From JBMOLK01 sp049325575 (GTDB taxonomy: Bacteria > Bacillota > Clostridia > Acetivibrionales > Acetivibrionaceae), in NCBI GenBank assembly GCA_049325575.1, contig JBMOLK010000209.1, forward strand, positions 1 to 57,271: a stretch of DNA of 57,271 nt, read 5' to 3'. Position numbers and translations under genes: made by a program. Below are positions 1 through 10,057 of the stretch, in pieces. Every line of letters starts with the position of its first letter. The stretch's first letter is position 1. The notes under the pieces were generated by a model. That model did not search any database and was not told where the DNA came from. It saw only the letters and a list, made by a program, of their open reading frames with translations.

Positions 1-386
1 TGCTTTCTTCTATGAACTATACTAGTGTCATTTAAGTTTTCGTAGCCATAATCTAAATGAAATTCACCACTTCGCTGAAGAATAAAAGTCATATTGGTCC
101 ATCTCTTTTGATTATTGTTTTCGAATTCATTGTTTAATTCCTCTGCAAAGCTTGTGAGCTTTAATTCTTCAAGTTTCAACGTATTTTCATCAACAGAATA
201 CTTCTCAGCAATATCTCCAAACTGCACTAGATTGCCACTATCTGCTTCATAAAAACAGTAATAGTGATTTACAACTCCTGGCTCAATCTCAACATAAAAC
301 AAGATCTTGCTCCATTCAGTCGGAATAATCTGATTTAACTTATTAGCAATTTCTGAATATAGAAGCTCACTTTTTGATGTATCCAT
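1..386 (-). CDS. YezG-family immunity protein, partial (runs off the window)
   Basis: The reading frame starts at ATG 386-384 and stays open to the window edge, so about ten C-terminal residues are missing. It shares WSK, PGVV, QFGDI, W-T-MTF and DYGY blocks with the complete paralogue just upstream in the operon (417-827), so it is a tandem duplicate. YezG proteins are cytosolic antitoxins for nuclease-tipped secreted toxins of the YeeF type. The toxin gene two positions upstream ends in such a nuclease domain, which supports an immunity role. The two copies have diverged clearly, so they may recognise different toxin variants. Family assignment is from sequence pattern only. Confidence 0.72.
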   Translation of the reverse strand, partial: MDTSKSELLYSEIANKLNQIIPTEWSKILFYVEIEPGVVNHYYCFYEADSGNLVQFGDIAEKYSVDENTLKLEELKLTSFAEELNNEFENNNQKRWTNMTFILQRSGEFHLDYGYENLNDTSIVHRRK

Positions 387-416
387 TTATTAACCTCACA
401 CATGCATACTCATACT

Positions 417-827
417 CTATAAGCCTAGGTACTTCTTTTCCCATTGCTGTCTCCTAATGGTAATATCTGTTTCTTCAATATTATCATACCCATAATCGAT
501 TTTAAATTCTCCATCACTTGATAATACAAAAGTCATTGCGGTCCACATTTTTTGGTTACAGTCAACAAATTCTTTATTCATCTGGCGTATAAGTTTTGTT
601 AACCCTAAACTCTTCCGATTAAATTCACTTCTTTCTATCTGATATGTTGTAGGGATATCACCAAACTGAATAGCTTTTCCAGTATCCTCCTCGATAAAAT
701 AGTGCACCTCAGTTACAACGCCAGGAAGTATCTCCGCATATAGTAGAACCTTGCTCCATTTAGTTGGTATTAACTCAATTGCCTTTTGTGCAATTTGAGA
801 ATATAGTGATTCAATTTTTTCATTCAT
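417..827 (-). CDS. YezG-family immunity protein (136 aa)
   Basis: This is a small acidic cytosolic protein with the YezG pattern: an N-terminal helix with SLYSQIAQKA, then WSKVLLYAE, PGVV, QFGDIP and DYGYDN. A longer frame extends to 881, but the start at 827 is preferred. GGAGG at 836-840 lies 8 nt upstream, inside the last codons of the toxin gene, and the toxin stop (829-831) almost abuts the ATG, which suggests translational coupling. It probably neutralises the nuclease tip of the toxin encoded directly upstream. Family-level function is known; the pairing here is inferred from gene order. Confidence 0.8.
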   Translation of the reverse strand: MNEKIESLYSQIAQKAIELIPTKWSKVLLYAEILPGVVTEVHYFIEEDTGKAIQFGDIPTTYQIERSEFNRKSLGLTKLIRQMNKEFVDCNQKMWTAMTFVLSSDGEFKIDYGYDNIEETDITIRRQQWEKKYLGL

Positions 828-828
828 C

Positions 829-3800
829 TTATAAACCTCCACCAGCAATATTTTCAAATGTAACTTTTGTATATTTTCCATCTATAAAGTACTCGATAAT
901 AAAATCTGTAGGTCTCTGTGAAACGCCATCATATATTGCCTCAATATTAACAGTTACTTCACGTCCGGCAGCTAGCGCTTCAGCCCACGTATTTTCCATT
1001 GCCTTCCAAGCGCCTCTATTTAGATTTGAATCCATAGGAACAAGATTATCCAAGTTCCCTGAACCAAAAAATCTAGTAGCAATTAAATGACCTCCATCAT
1101 CGGTGGCAAGCCTGTCTAATCTACCTGCTACCCTCTGAGCATAATCATTTCTAGGTGCATCCTGAAGAGTCAATTTACCTTGAGCTGTTTTTAGATTCCC
1201 CAAGCTATCAGTGGTATACGTATAACCATTACTCATATAAGTTACATCTGGCTTTAACGCTTTTATTCTACCATTTTTAGTATATTGTTGTCCATTAATT
1301 AATATTTCTTGGGCATCATCTACTAAATCCCCGGCAGTTTCTGACCACTTGCTTTCTACAAAATCATCCCATCTATCCAAAGACAATGCATCAGCATCTT
1401 TTACCAGGTTTGCTTCATCAAATCGCGCTCTTCCCAGACCAGGCAATTCTAGTTCTATTACACCATTTGCCCTTGAGTAAGCTCCCGGTATTATTTTATT
1501 TAGTTCATCGGTAGAAGTTTTTATTGCTGTGCGTATTTCTGGAATAGCCTTAGCCATACCCTCAGCAAATTCTTTGCTCACTATACCAAACTTTTCAAAA
1601 TCGGAGGGTTTTACACCCAAATCGTCTAATTTACTAATCAAACCTGGTTCAATTCCGTTCTTCATTGCCTTTATGGCATTATCACCATACTTGATAGCAC
1701 TTTGAACAGCTTCATCACCATATTTTGCTACATTTCCAATCAGATCATCACCATATCGGGTTATTGCTGTTAAACCATCTTGCCCATATTTGGTAATGTT
1801 TCTTATCGCATCATCTCCATACTTTGTAATCGCAACAACTGCATCTGTACCATACTTATTAATTGTATTCATTGCATCAGGACCATATTTCTTAATAGCC
1901 CTTACAGCATCTCCGCCATGGTTTGTTATAGCCTTGACAGCATCATCACCGTATGTCTTGATAAGCTGTAGCGCATCATCCCCATAATTCTTTATTGCAT
2001 TTGCTGCATCAGGTCCATAATTTTTAACTGCATTCACCGCATCAGGGCCGTATCTTGATGCAACCTCGGCTACATCATCACCATATTTTGCAGCCAATTC
2101 CGCTATTTCATCCATTGAGTTTTTGACACCTTTGAATAGTTCCTTTATTCCCGGAACTATTAATCCCAATACCTTAAATACCCCAGCAAAGGCTATATTC
2201 ATTAAAAGGTCACCCATCAGCTGGCTTGCATACTTGTATTGGCCTGTCTGCCAATAAGATATGATGGTATCGAGCGTCATTATAATGTTTATTACACTGA
2301 TTACATACAGTGAGAAGAAGAAGATCATTGCTAATGGGCTGGCCGCTGCAAGGAATGCACTTGCTATCATTACCGTATCAAAAATCGCCCATGCTAGTGC
2401 CGCTAATCCAACAAGTGTTACTAAAACATTAACAGCTGCTGAACCACCAGCGAGTCCGCCACTTATCATATATCCTGCCGCACCAGTTTCGGGGTCCATA
2501 ACGACATATCCAGAACCCTGCCAGTTATAATACCTGATTTCCTTCTGCGGTATGGTTACTATTTTACCACTGTTTACTGCATTTGTAATGTCTGTTTTAA
2601 CAGAATTTGAAACATTTAATTCATTCAGCTTTTCAATATTACCTTTGCTGATGGTATAAATCGGAATTCCTCTGCTGCTTGCTTCTGTCAAAATCTTGAT
2701 TGACGAGACAGATGGAAGCTGGAATACCTGCTCGTGAATTCCATGTTCCATTGCAGAGCCTAATGCTCCGGTATTCATCATAAATCCGATTTCATTTTGC
2801 TTCTTGCCTTCCAAGCTGGTAACACCAAATACGTCGTGGTCAACATCTATAAAGAATGACCCACCGTTTACTTCAACAGGTGTATAGAACATATATTTAA
2901 CGTTTGGTCTATAGCCTGTCATCGCTTCACTGACCTGACGGGTTGATTCAACTTTCATAGCCTCTGCAATTACAGAATTAAATGCATCAAGTTGTCCGAA
3001 ATATGCCTTACCTACACTGTTTAGGATTTCTCCCATTACCTCATCGGTGTATATGCTTGCTTCAGTTGCTGTATTTTTTACTTCCTGTATTCTGTTCTTT
3101 ATTGCATCAAGTTCCTTGACATCAATCTTGTCATAGTCAAAGGATATGCTGTATATACCTCCAACAGTTACCGGATTTTCTACATTTTCTACCAGTCTGC
3201 CTACATGTCCCATGGCTATAGTAAATTGTTGCCTGTTTCCGAAGCCTACAGCCTTGCCTTCAGCTATAACCTGACCGTCTGCCTTCATTTGCGGTTTTAG
3301 TTCTATCATGTAAGCAGGTGTTTTAAAGAGCCCGCCATAGTTGTTTATGATAGCGGCATCCTCCTGAGTTGCAGGAACCCATGACAGGGTAATTCTCTTT
3401 CCATATAATTCAACCGCTTTAAACTGCACATTGAAATCATCACTACCAGCAAAATTAAGGTTGAATGGGTCATTTCCTTTTATGGAAAAACCTATCTTTT
3501 CACTGCTCTTGTCTGGCACAGTATTAGTTTCAGAAAGAACCGTTACAGTTTTATATGGAAGAGTGAGCGGGAGCAAGCCTAAATTCTCAGGCTTAATTTT
3601 TTTGCCACCCATTAGCCTCTTTGTATCTTTGTCTGTAAGATTATTTTGATCAATATATGCTTGAAGCTTCTCGTTGGCGGCATTCATCAGGTTCTGCATT
3701 TTTTCTGTATTAACATTTGTAATACTGTCCCCAGTTCTGTCCCCTTCAACTTTGAATGCTTCAAGAATTTGTTCATCTGTAAGTCCTGTAATTGCTTTAA

Positions 3801-4989
3801 TATCCAGCGCTGCTTCATTCGAGTATTGTTTAAAGCTTGGGTCAAGCGGCACCCATACTTTTTGCCCCTTCATTTCTCCAGCGCCACGATAGTTCTCATA
3901 TGGCACATATGCTTCCACCCAGGTGTGTTCAACTCTTGTAGCAACTATTGTACCACCTGATACAACCGACACTGTTGGTGTACCAAGCATACCTAAAACT
4001 CTGACTGCTGCTTCAGGAGTTTTGGCTCCTGTCCAGCCTATTACTTTTTCAATAGGCACTTCAACTGTTCCTGTTACGTATCTTGATGGAATGCCTTTAT
4101 ACCTAAGCATTGCAATTAACAATGATGCTTGGTCATAATCATTACCGTTTAATTGATTAAGTGTACCAATAGCACCCTTTCTTGAACCGTAATATGGTTC
4201 AAAATCAATGTTGTTTCTTACATACTCATATATTTTCACAGGTGTTTTAAGCGAATCAGCCAAGTCTTTTATTTCTTGAGTCCATTTCGCTTCAGCAGTT
4301 TCTGCCAAGTCAGCATCAACAGGTGTTCTTGGTAAAACCGCTTCAGCAGATGCTACTTGAGTACCCGAATATGCAGGGGTGACTCCTGCTCCAATCGCTG
4401 GTTCTGGCGGAGTAACATTTGCATTGTTGTGCGGAAGAGTACCTAGGGGTTGTTGTGGCTGCTCAGGGTTAAGTACATTTTCTATCTCTTGAAGTTTATT
4501 CTTCAGAGCTTCTCTATCTGTACCTTTTAATTCTTTTGCTAGGTCTGCCAATTCTTCGAGCTTGTCAAAAAGTGATGAAAAATTATTAAACTTAGAGTCC
4601 AATTCATTTTTCAGCTTGTTGTGTTTTTGCTTTGCATTCCCGGCATTTAACCTATCAAGGGTTTTGCTGTTACCATCAAGCTCTTTCTGAATGGACTTTT
4701 CAATGTCCTTAAGAGCCTTTTTTGTATCTTTGATATTTTCTTTTAGCACTTTCAAATCCTGCTTTTCTATCGATATCTCCATTGTATCAATGTATTTAAG
4801 CAGAACTTCCACAAAATTTCCAAGCGTAGTTGCAGCAGTAGGACTGTCATATTTTATATTTGCCTTTGTCTGCTTTATGTTTTCAATTGACTTTGCATAA
4901 GCCAATTGCTGTGTTGGTAGCCCAAAGGTTACCGTAAAAGCCACCAACACAAGAATCGCTATGTATTTAATCGATTTCTTAAAAGTCAT
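829..4989 (-). CDS. Secreted polymorphic toxin: degenerate transglutaminase domain, 11-residue repeats, C-terminal nuclease
   Basis: The 1386-aa protein has a signal peptide (residues 1-32), a coiled-coil region (about 55-175), a transglutaminase-like fold (about 240-390), hydrophobic helices (about 885-960), thirteen 11-residue KYGDDA-type repeats (about 965-1108) and a C-terminal domain of about 100 residues. That last domain has DGGHLIA, NLVP and NLNRGAWKAME, the pattern of DNA/RNA non-specific endonucleases (Endonuclea_NS_2), with His in DGGH as the likely catalytic residue. The transglutaminase fold keeps HTW (His355) and PLD (Asp383) but has NDYDQA where the catalytic Cys is expected, so it is probably inactive. 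The start follows GGAGG. The stop of the upstream 1681-aa gene is 22 nt away and two immunity genes follow, which makes this a toxin operon. Target and delivery route are inferred. Confidence 0.8.
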   Translation of the reverse strand: MTFKKSIKYIAILVLVAFTVTFGLPTQQLAYAKSIENIKQTKANIKYDSPTAATTLGNFVEVLLKYIDTMEISIEKQDLKVLKENIKDTKKALKDIEKSIQKELDGNSKTLDRLNAGNAKQKHNKLKNELDSKFNNFSSLFDKLEELADLAKELKGTDREALKNKLQEIENVLNPEQPQQPLGTLPHNNANVTPPEPAIGAGVTPAYSGTQVASAEAVLPRTPVDADLAETAEAKWTQEIKDLADSLKTPVKIYEYVRNNIDFEPYYGSRKGAIGTLNQLNGNDYDQASLLIAMLRYKGIPSRYVTGTVEVPIEKVIGWTGAKTPEAAVRVLGMLGTPTVSVVSGGTIVATRVEHTWVEAYVPYENYRGAGEMKGQKVWVPLDPSFKQYSNEAALDIKAITGLTDEQILEAFKVEGDRTGDSITNVNTEKMQNLMNAANEKLQAYIDQNNLTDKDTKRLMGGKKIKPENLGLLPLTLPYKTVTVLSETNTVPDKSSEKIGFSIKGNDPFNLNFAGSDDFNVQFKAVELYGKRITLSWVPATQEDAAIINNYGGLFKTPAYMIELKPQMKADGQVIAEGKAVGFGNRQQFTIAMGHVGRLVENVENPVTVGGIYSISFDYDKIDVKELDAIKNRIQEVKNTATEASIYTDEVMGEILNSVGKAYFGQLDAFNSVIAEAMKVESTRQVSEAMTGYRPNVKYMFYTPVEVNGGSFFIDVDHDVFGVTSLEGKKQNEIGFMMNTGALGSAMEHGIHEQVFQLPSVSSIKILTEASSRGIPIYTISKGNIEKLNELNVSNSVKTDITNAVNSGKIVTIPQKEIRYYNWQGSGYVVMDPETGAAGYMISGGLAGGSAAVNVLVTLVGLAALAWAIFDTVMIASAFLAAASPLAMIFFFSLYVISVINIIMTLDTIISYWQTGQYKYASQLMGDLLMNIAFAGVFKVLGLIVPGIKELFKGVKNSMDEIAELAAKYGDDVAEVASRYGPDAVNAVKNYGPDAANAIKNYGDDALQLIKTYGDDAVKAITNHGGDAVRAIKKYGPDAMNTINKYGTDAVVAITKYGDDAIRNITKYGQDGLTAITRYGDDLIGNVAKYGDEAVQSAIKYGDNAIKAMKNGIEPGLISKLDDLGVKPSDFEKFGIVSKEFAEGMAKAIPEIRTAIKTSTDELNKIIPGAYSRANGVIELELPGLGRARFDEANLVKDADALSLDRWDDFVESKWSETAGDLVDDAQEILINGQQYTKNGRIKALKPDVTYMSNGYTYTTDSLGNLKTAQGKLTLQDAPRNDYAQRVAGRLDRLATDDGGHLIATRFFGSGNLDNLVPMDSNLNRGAWKAMENTWAEALAAGREVTVNIEAIYDGVSQRPTDFIIEYFIDGKYTKVTFENIAGGGL
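836..840 (-). promoter_or_regulatory. Shine-Dalgarno inside the toxin gene for the immunity gene
   Basis: GGAGG on the minus strand lies within the last codons of the toxin gene, 8 nt before the immunity ATG at 827. It decides the start of the immunity gene and implies that the two proteins are made together. Confidence 0.75.
1668..2095 (-). repeat. 33-bp tandem repeats encoding 11-residue YG(D/P)DA units
   Basis: Thirteen consecutive 33-bp units encode variants of K-Y-G-D-D-A-hydrophobic-x-x-I-x within the toxin gene. DNA identity between units is only moderate, so the repeats are old or kept by selection on the protein. They sit between the hydrophobic helices and the nuclease tip, where a stalk or translocation segment would be. 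Confidence 0.8.
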
Positions 4990-5011
4990 TTCTAGATTCC
5001 TCCATCTTTTT

Positions 5012-8000
5012 TTATAAGCGGGTTACTTTTACTTCAACAGAGTCAAACTTCAACATACCATTTGGTGTTCCATAGAGTGAGTCTACTGACACAGAGTATT
5101 GCCCTGCTGCCTGTGGAAGCTTCAAAATAACTCTGAAGGTGTATTCCTGTCCTTTTACTGCTTCAAAGTTCCAAGCATTTGCATCAGGTGAAAGCCATAC
5201 TATCTCTGCACCTTGAGGGATATTCAGCTTGATTTCTGCTCCTATGGCAGTATTGGCTTTTACTTTCACCTCAAGTTCAGTGTAGCCATTATCTACTTCG
5301 CTTGCAGGTGCAGTAAGTTCAACAGCTTTCTTCAATACACTTTCTATGTCACCAGTACAGCTTCCAATGTCAAATGCAAATAATAGACTCTTACCGTTCT
5401 GGTATTTATAGGTTACAACTCCGGGTGAAGCACCCTTCTTGCTGTTTAATACCGCAAGCTGTTGGCCTCCGTCAAGATTCAGATTCCGTGCCTTGCCTGT
5501 ACCGGAAAGTGTCAACTTGCCAAATACAGAATCAGCAGAGAAATTTACTGTGAAATCATGTGGAGTAGTACTACCATTAAACTTCACACCAAACAAACCA
5601 AGATTTTTCAGATTATCCCCATTGGCATCCCTTGATGCTATAATTCCCTTCCCTTTTGCTACTTCGGCAGCCAGTTCCTTGTCATCATTTCCGGTGAGCG
5701 GTTTCTTGCTGTCAAGCAGCATATATAGGTTATATTTGCCTGTCCTTAATTCAGCCATGAAAGCTTCTCTGGTATTTACAGTCTTGTAATACACCTTCAT
5801 ACCTTCAAGGGTCTTCTTTGCAAGGTCAATATTACCCTGACTTTCTGCCCACACCAGCACTCTTGGACGAACAACCTGATTGATGGTAGTTTCATATGGT
5901 TTTTCAACCTTTATGTATCCACTCCCCAATGGAACTTCCTTTCCATTTGAGAAATTTGCATCAAGTATCACCATGTATGTGCCTGTTTTGAGCGGCTCAT
6001 GAGTCCATGCCTTTGCTTTAGTAACTGTCTCATTTAATCCAAGGCTTAATGTATCTTCTAATGTTCCTATTACCTTTTCCGTTGCCACATCGACAACTCT
6101 TACCCTAGCCGTCAGATTTTCTATTGCCACATTACCGGTGTTAGTCAAATCGTAGTCAAACAAAGCAGTATCAGCAGGATATATATTTTTCGTTTTTACT
6201 TGCAAATTTCCTTTTACACTTTGGATGCCTTCAAAGGATGATGCCTTGATATTAAATAGTGTACCTGCCTGCGACACCTTGACGTTATCCTTGTAAACCT
6301 CAGACGTTACAGTATAAGCACCCGGCGAAGCCTGCAATGTGTTCCACGAACCCTTCAGTACTACATTTCCGTTCTGAAGTATTTCGTTGACAGTATTTGA
6401 TTGATTCCAAATTACAGTTCCTTGTGAATCTGTAATAACAGTTTTTATTGTAAGTTCTTTTGATACACTATTTGTGCTGGTGTTGCTGACCGTCTCGGTT
6501 ATATTAACGGTCTCATTCGCTCCATACTCAGCCTTATCAGTGGCAACCTTGTTTATCAAATTGCCATCGGGCTTAATAAAAATATTATTAGTGTTCTGTG
6601 CAACAAGTGAATTATTCTCTTTCCAAACAGCCCTTACAATATAATTATCAGCAACTGTTGTTCCAATGTTCCATTCCTTTGCAATCACTTGCTCCTGACC
6701 GCCGGATAAATCAACTGCCATATCCTTAACGATATTGATGACCAAACCGTTATTCTTGTCCAGGATATCCAGCGTTAGTGCATATTTTTTTGCCAAGCTG
6801 CTCTCATTCTTGCCATAAACACTAATGCTTACTGTTTCGCCCTTGTCATATTCCGTTTTATTTGTTACTAATGATGATTTGAAGCTGCTATTTCCTACGA
6901 CAGTAACATTAGCATCATCAGGGTTTGAATCCAATGTGCCGTCATTCACTACAAGAGTAACTTTGGTTGTACCCTCTGGCAAAGTTACCTCCGTCTGCGA
7001 GCCTTCTGCCTGTCCGCCATTCCAAGTCCATTTATACGTCAGTTTATCCCCATCCGGGTCGTATGAATTGGTTCCATCCAATACTACCTTTGCCTTTCCG
7101 GTAGCATCTGCAGGTACAGTCAAATCCTCCCCTGCATTAGCAACCGGTATGCCATTGAACCCTCCGAATGCAATGTCTTCAAGTACAGGCGATTCTAAAT
7201 TCGATGTTTTAAGTTTAACTTCTACCTGAATAAATCTACCGAGCAAATTATCAATTGCTTCTCCATTTTGTATCTGAATATATTGTTTTGAAAGCAACTG
7301 CTCAGGATCATTAGCTGATCTTGCACTTACGATAATATCTGTTCCTTGTGGTTTTTTCTCATGCCAGCTTATATTACTCCATTTATAGTTTTCTTCTGCC
7401 CCATCGTGAACTACTGTCCATGTACCCTCATGTGTTGTTATGTTCTGAAGATTAAATCCTGTCATATCGCTATAAGTATAAGGTCCGCTTCCAACTCTGT
7501 AATACCCCAAGATAGTTCCATCAATCTTGATTTTTGTTGCATTGTTTGTGCTTTGATTTACAGCCCATATGTTGCCATCTCCATCTACACCGACTCCAAT
7601 TGGTCCTCTACCATTCGGGTACATGTTTACTGACAACAAATATTTTCCTGTAGCATCAAATTTATTTAATCTGTCATTCCCCGAGTACGAAGCCCATACA
7701 TTCCCATCCTTGTCAACAGCCACACCTCTTCCTACGCTGCCATTACCATAATTGTTTGTGTATTTTTCTGTTGTAGGGTCAAACCTGATAAGTGAATTTG
7801 AACTGGATGATGCTGACCACACAATACCATTTTTATCAACAACAATACCGTATGTAGTTGATCCAACATAATAATGTTTAAGGAATTTATCGTTATTTGT
7901 ATCTATCTTATTAATATAGCTGTTTAATGTTGCTGACCATAGAATCCCATTACTGTCAATACTCGCTCCATATGGTGGATATGTGACTGGAATACTAATA

Positions 8001-10057
8001 TTAGTCTTGGTTCCGTCACTATTTAAGACAATAAACTTATTTTGATTATAAATACCAACCCATATTCTACCCTTTTTATCTATAGCCAATGCCCTTGGGT
8101 AAGTGTTATATCCAACATCAGTAACTGATAGTATTGCTTCATCCTGACCCCATGGAAGGATTTCACTTGAGTCAATTAATCCATTGTTGTTAACATCACG
8201 TGAAGTGTCAATAACTCCGTTGCCATTTCTATCTATTCCCCCAGTCATTGCAACCTTAAGAACAGTTCCTTGAACTCTATTGGCAACCCAGCAATTTCCG
8301 TCCTTGTCTACAGCTGTCCTTGACGGGCTAGTTGAAGAATTTGGCCCTGTTCTATATCTGGCAACCTCTTTCCCTGTCCTTGTATCAAGTTTTGATAACG
8401 TACCTTCCCCTGCATTAGCAATCCATATGTACGGGAATACCTCAGCTGATTTGTTAAGCTGAAGCTGATTATTGACTTCGCTATGATTCACACCTGACAT
8501 ATTTCCTTTGTCGAAATCCTCGTCATTCGTGTAAACAGAACTGATTTGTTCCAGCACCTTGAATTTTGCTGTTCTCTTTATAACTTCTTTATTTTGATAG
8601 GATACAGTAGCAGAAATATTATATGTGCCTACTGATGATGTATCTGGCGTAAAGCTGCCAAGTTCAATCGTGTTTTCTCCATTTATCAGCTTAGTATTTA
8701 CTTGTTTTGTTACAACAGGCGTATTATCGGGGGCAATAATCTCAAGTGCAACAATTGCATCGCCTTCGACATTTGATTCTCCTTCTATGAACAATCTAAC
8801 AATTGGCAAGATTGGTTTATTAAGTTTTGAAGATCCCGGAGTAATTTCTATATACGCGTTATTTGCCTGAATATAAGGCTGTAATGTAAAAGACCTTGTG
8901 AGTTTGCCAGCAATAACCCCAGCTTCATTTTTCAGTACAACCTCTGCGGAATAAATTCCTTCCTTGTTCATCTGTGAAGGCCACAAGTATCTACCGGTGG
9001 AATCAACCACTGCTTTTGTGAGTACTCCGTCAGGATTGATTACCGATACTTCAACTGTGACATTTCTTCCTGTATATACAGGTGCTATCTCAATAACTTC
9101 TTTTGCATTTACACTGGTTGTTTCAATCCCATTTGCAAATATTTTAATATCCTTCAATTCAACTTTTGAATTTTCCTTATTTATAAGCAGTACTTCTAAT
9201 GCAAGTACAGTCAAGTAATGGTTGTCTTCCCAACTGCCGTTAGCCAACTGCAATGTCCCTAACTTTTCCGGTACATTCTTTACATCCTGCCACTTATCAG
9301 CATTTAATGCTTTATAAGCATAAGCAGAGAGGTAGATTGCATCCTCCACATTGCCCCACATACCATCCGTATTTCTCATTCCAAGAAGCCATTGTGAAGA
9401 TTTCTCTAATGCTTCTGTTATATCAGTCCTGAAACTTTCCTTGTAGGCATATAACTTAGCTCTTACCAGCGAAGTTGCATATATGCTTCCCTCAGTGCCG
9501 GGCAACAGTCCCCAGCTCCCATCTTGATTCTGAACAGAAGTGAGGTAGATTACTACCGCTTGAACCTCCTCTTTAAAATCCTTACTTTTCATCAATACGT
9601 CCAGTATCAAACAAGTATCAAGTATATCACTTTCATAACCTTTAGAAATACCCCATCCGCCATCAGCATTTTGAGACGAAAGTAGCTCCGATATTAATTG
9701 ATTCTTCTTATCTTGTGAAACAAACGGAAATACTCTCGCAATAAAATCATAATTTATTAGTTCCTGAGAGTCCATCCAGTAAGTTGCCCTTGCAACAGAC
9801 TCATTTTGGTCTCCAAGGGAAGCAAATATAGTAGCTGTTTGTGAAGTAGTGATTATTTGTTGAGCAGTCTGACTCCCCCAGCTCCCATCTGCGTTTTGGT
9901 TTGCTTTCAGCCAGTCAATGGCCTTTGTAATTGCGCTTTCCTGCTGTGTGACTTCTGCTGCATTTGCTGTAAAGCCAATAGATGTCATCAATATTCCAAC
10001 CATTAGAACCAGAGCAAGCAGCCGCTTCTTCAATGTACTTTTGTACAGCATTTTCAA
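5012..10057 (-). CDS. Giant secreted multidomain protein (terpene-cyclase-like toroid, Vgb-like propeller, PKD)
   Basis: The 1681-aa protein has a signal peptide (about 1-34, ending ANA). Residues 40-300 contain at least four NxDGxWG motifs typical of the alpha/alpha toroid of prenyltransferase/squalene-cyclase repeats. About 545-860 shows repeated VDKDGN-W-A motifs of a virginiamycin-B-lyase-like beta propeller, with a DRNGNGVID calcium-loop-like insert. About 960-1050 is a PKD domain (YDPDGDKLTYKW). CARDB-like beta domains and a Rossmann-like domain (about 1350-1540) follow. No LPXTG, S-layer or membrane anchor is visible at the C-terminus. It leads the operon, with the toxin gene 22 nt downstream, so a role as partner or scaffold for the toxin is plausible. 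The TTG at 10057 has better ribosome-site spacing (AAAGGAG) than the ATG at 10051; either could start it. Confidence 0.75.
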   Translation of the reverse strand: MKMLYKSTLKKRLLALVLMVGILMTSIGFTANAAEVTQQESAITKAIDWLKANQNADGSWGSQTAQQIITTSQTATIFASLGDQNESVARATYWMDSQELINYDFIARVFPFVSQDKKNQLISELLSSQNADGGWGISKGYESDILDTCLILDVLMKSKDFKEEVQAVVIYLTSVQNQDGSWGLLPGTEGSIYATSLVRAKLYAYKESFRTDITEALEKSSQWLLGMRNTDGMWGNVEDAIYLSAYAYKALNADKWQDVKNVPEKLGTLQLANGSWEDNHYLTVLALEVLLINKENSKVELKDIKIFANGIETTSVNAKEVIEIAPVYTGRNVTVEVSVINPDGVLTKAVVDSTGRYLWPSQMNKEGIYSAEVVLKNEAGVIAGKLTRSFTLQPYIQANNAYIEITPGSSKLNKPILPIVRLFIEGESNVEGDAIVALEIIAPDNTPVVTKQVNTKLINGENTIELGSFTPDTSSVGTYNISATVSYQNKEVIKRTAKFKVLEQISSVYTNDEDFDKGNMSGVNHSEVNNQLQLNKSAEVFPYIWIANAGEGTLSKLDTRTGKEVARYRTGPNSSTSPSRTAVDKDGNCWVANRVQGTVLKVAMTGGIDRNGNGVIDTSRDVNNNGLIDSSEILPWGQDEAILSVTDVGYNTYPRALAIDKKGRIWVGIYNQNKFIVLNSDGTKTNISIPVTYPPYGASIDSNGILWSATLNSYINKIDTNNDKFLKHYYVGSTTYGIVVDKNGIVWSASSSSNSLIRFDPTTEKYTNNYGNGSVGRGVAVDKDGNVWASYSGNDRLNKFDATGKYLLSVNMYPNGRGPIGVGVDGDGNIWAVNQSTNNATKIKIDGTILGYYRVGSGPYTYSDMTGFNLQNITTHEGTWTVVHDGAEENYKWSNISWHEKKPQGTDIIVSARSANDPEQLLSKQYIQIQNGEAIDNLLGRFIQVEVKLKTSNLESPVLEDIAFGGFNGIPVANAGEDLTVPADATGKAKVVLDGTNSYDPDGDKLTYKWTWNGGQAEGSQTEVTLPEGTTKVTLVVNDGTLDSNPDDANVTVVGNSSFKSSLVTNKTEYDKGETVSISVYGKNESSLAKKYALTLDILDKNNGLVINIVKDMAVDLSGGQEQVIAKEWNIGTTVADNYIVRAVWKENNSLVAQNTNNIFIKPDGNLINKVATDKAEYGANETVNITETVSNTSTNSVSKELTIKTVITDSQGTVIWNQSNTVNEILQNGNVVLKGSWNTLQASPGAYTVTSEVYKDNVKVSQAGTLFNIKASSFEGIQSVKGNLQVKTKNIYPADTALFDYDLTNTGNVAIENLTARVRVVDVATEKVIGTLEDTLSLGLNETVTKAKAWTHEPLKTGTYMVILDANFSNGKEVPLGSGYIKVEKPYETTINQVVRPRVLVWAESQGNIDLAKKTLEGMKVYYKTVNTREAFMAELRTGKYNLYMLLDSKKPLTGNDDKELAAEVAKGKGIIASRDANGDNLKNLGLFGVKFNGSTTPHDFTVNFSADSVFGKLTLSGTGKARNLNLDGGQQLAVLNSKKGASPGVVTYKYQNGKSLLFAFDIGSCTGDIESVLKKAVELTAPASEVDNGYTELEVKVKANTAIGAEIKLNIPQGAEIVWLSPDANAWNFEAVKGQEYTFRVILKLPQAAGQYSVSVDSLYGTPNGMLKFDSVEVKVTRL

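Noticed and set aside
1780..1987. Plus-strand frames antisense to the toxin repeats
   Set aside because: They arise from the 33-bp repeat composition and have no start signals.
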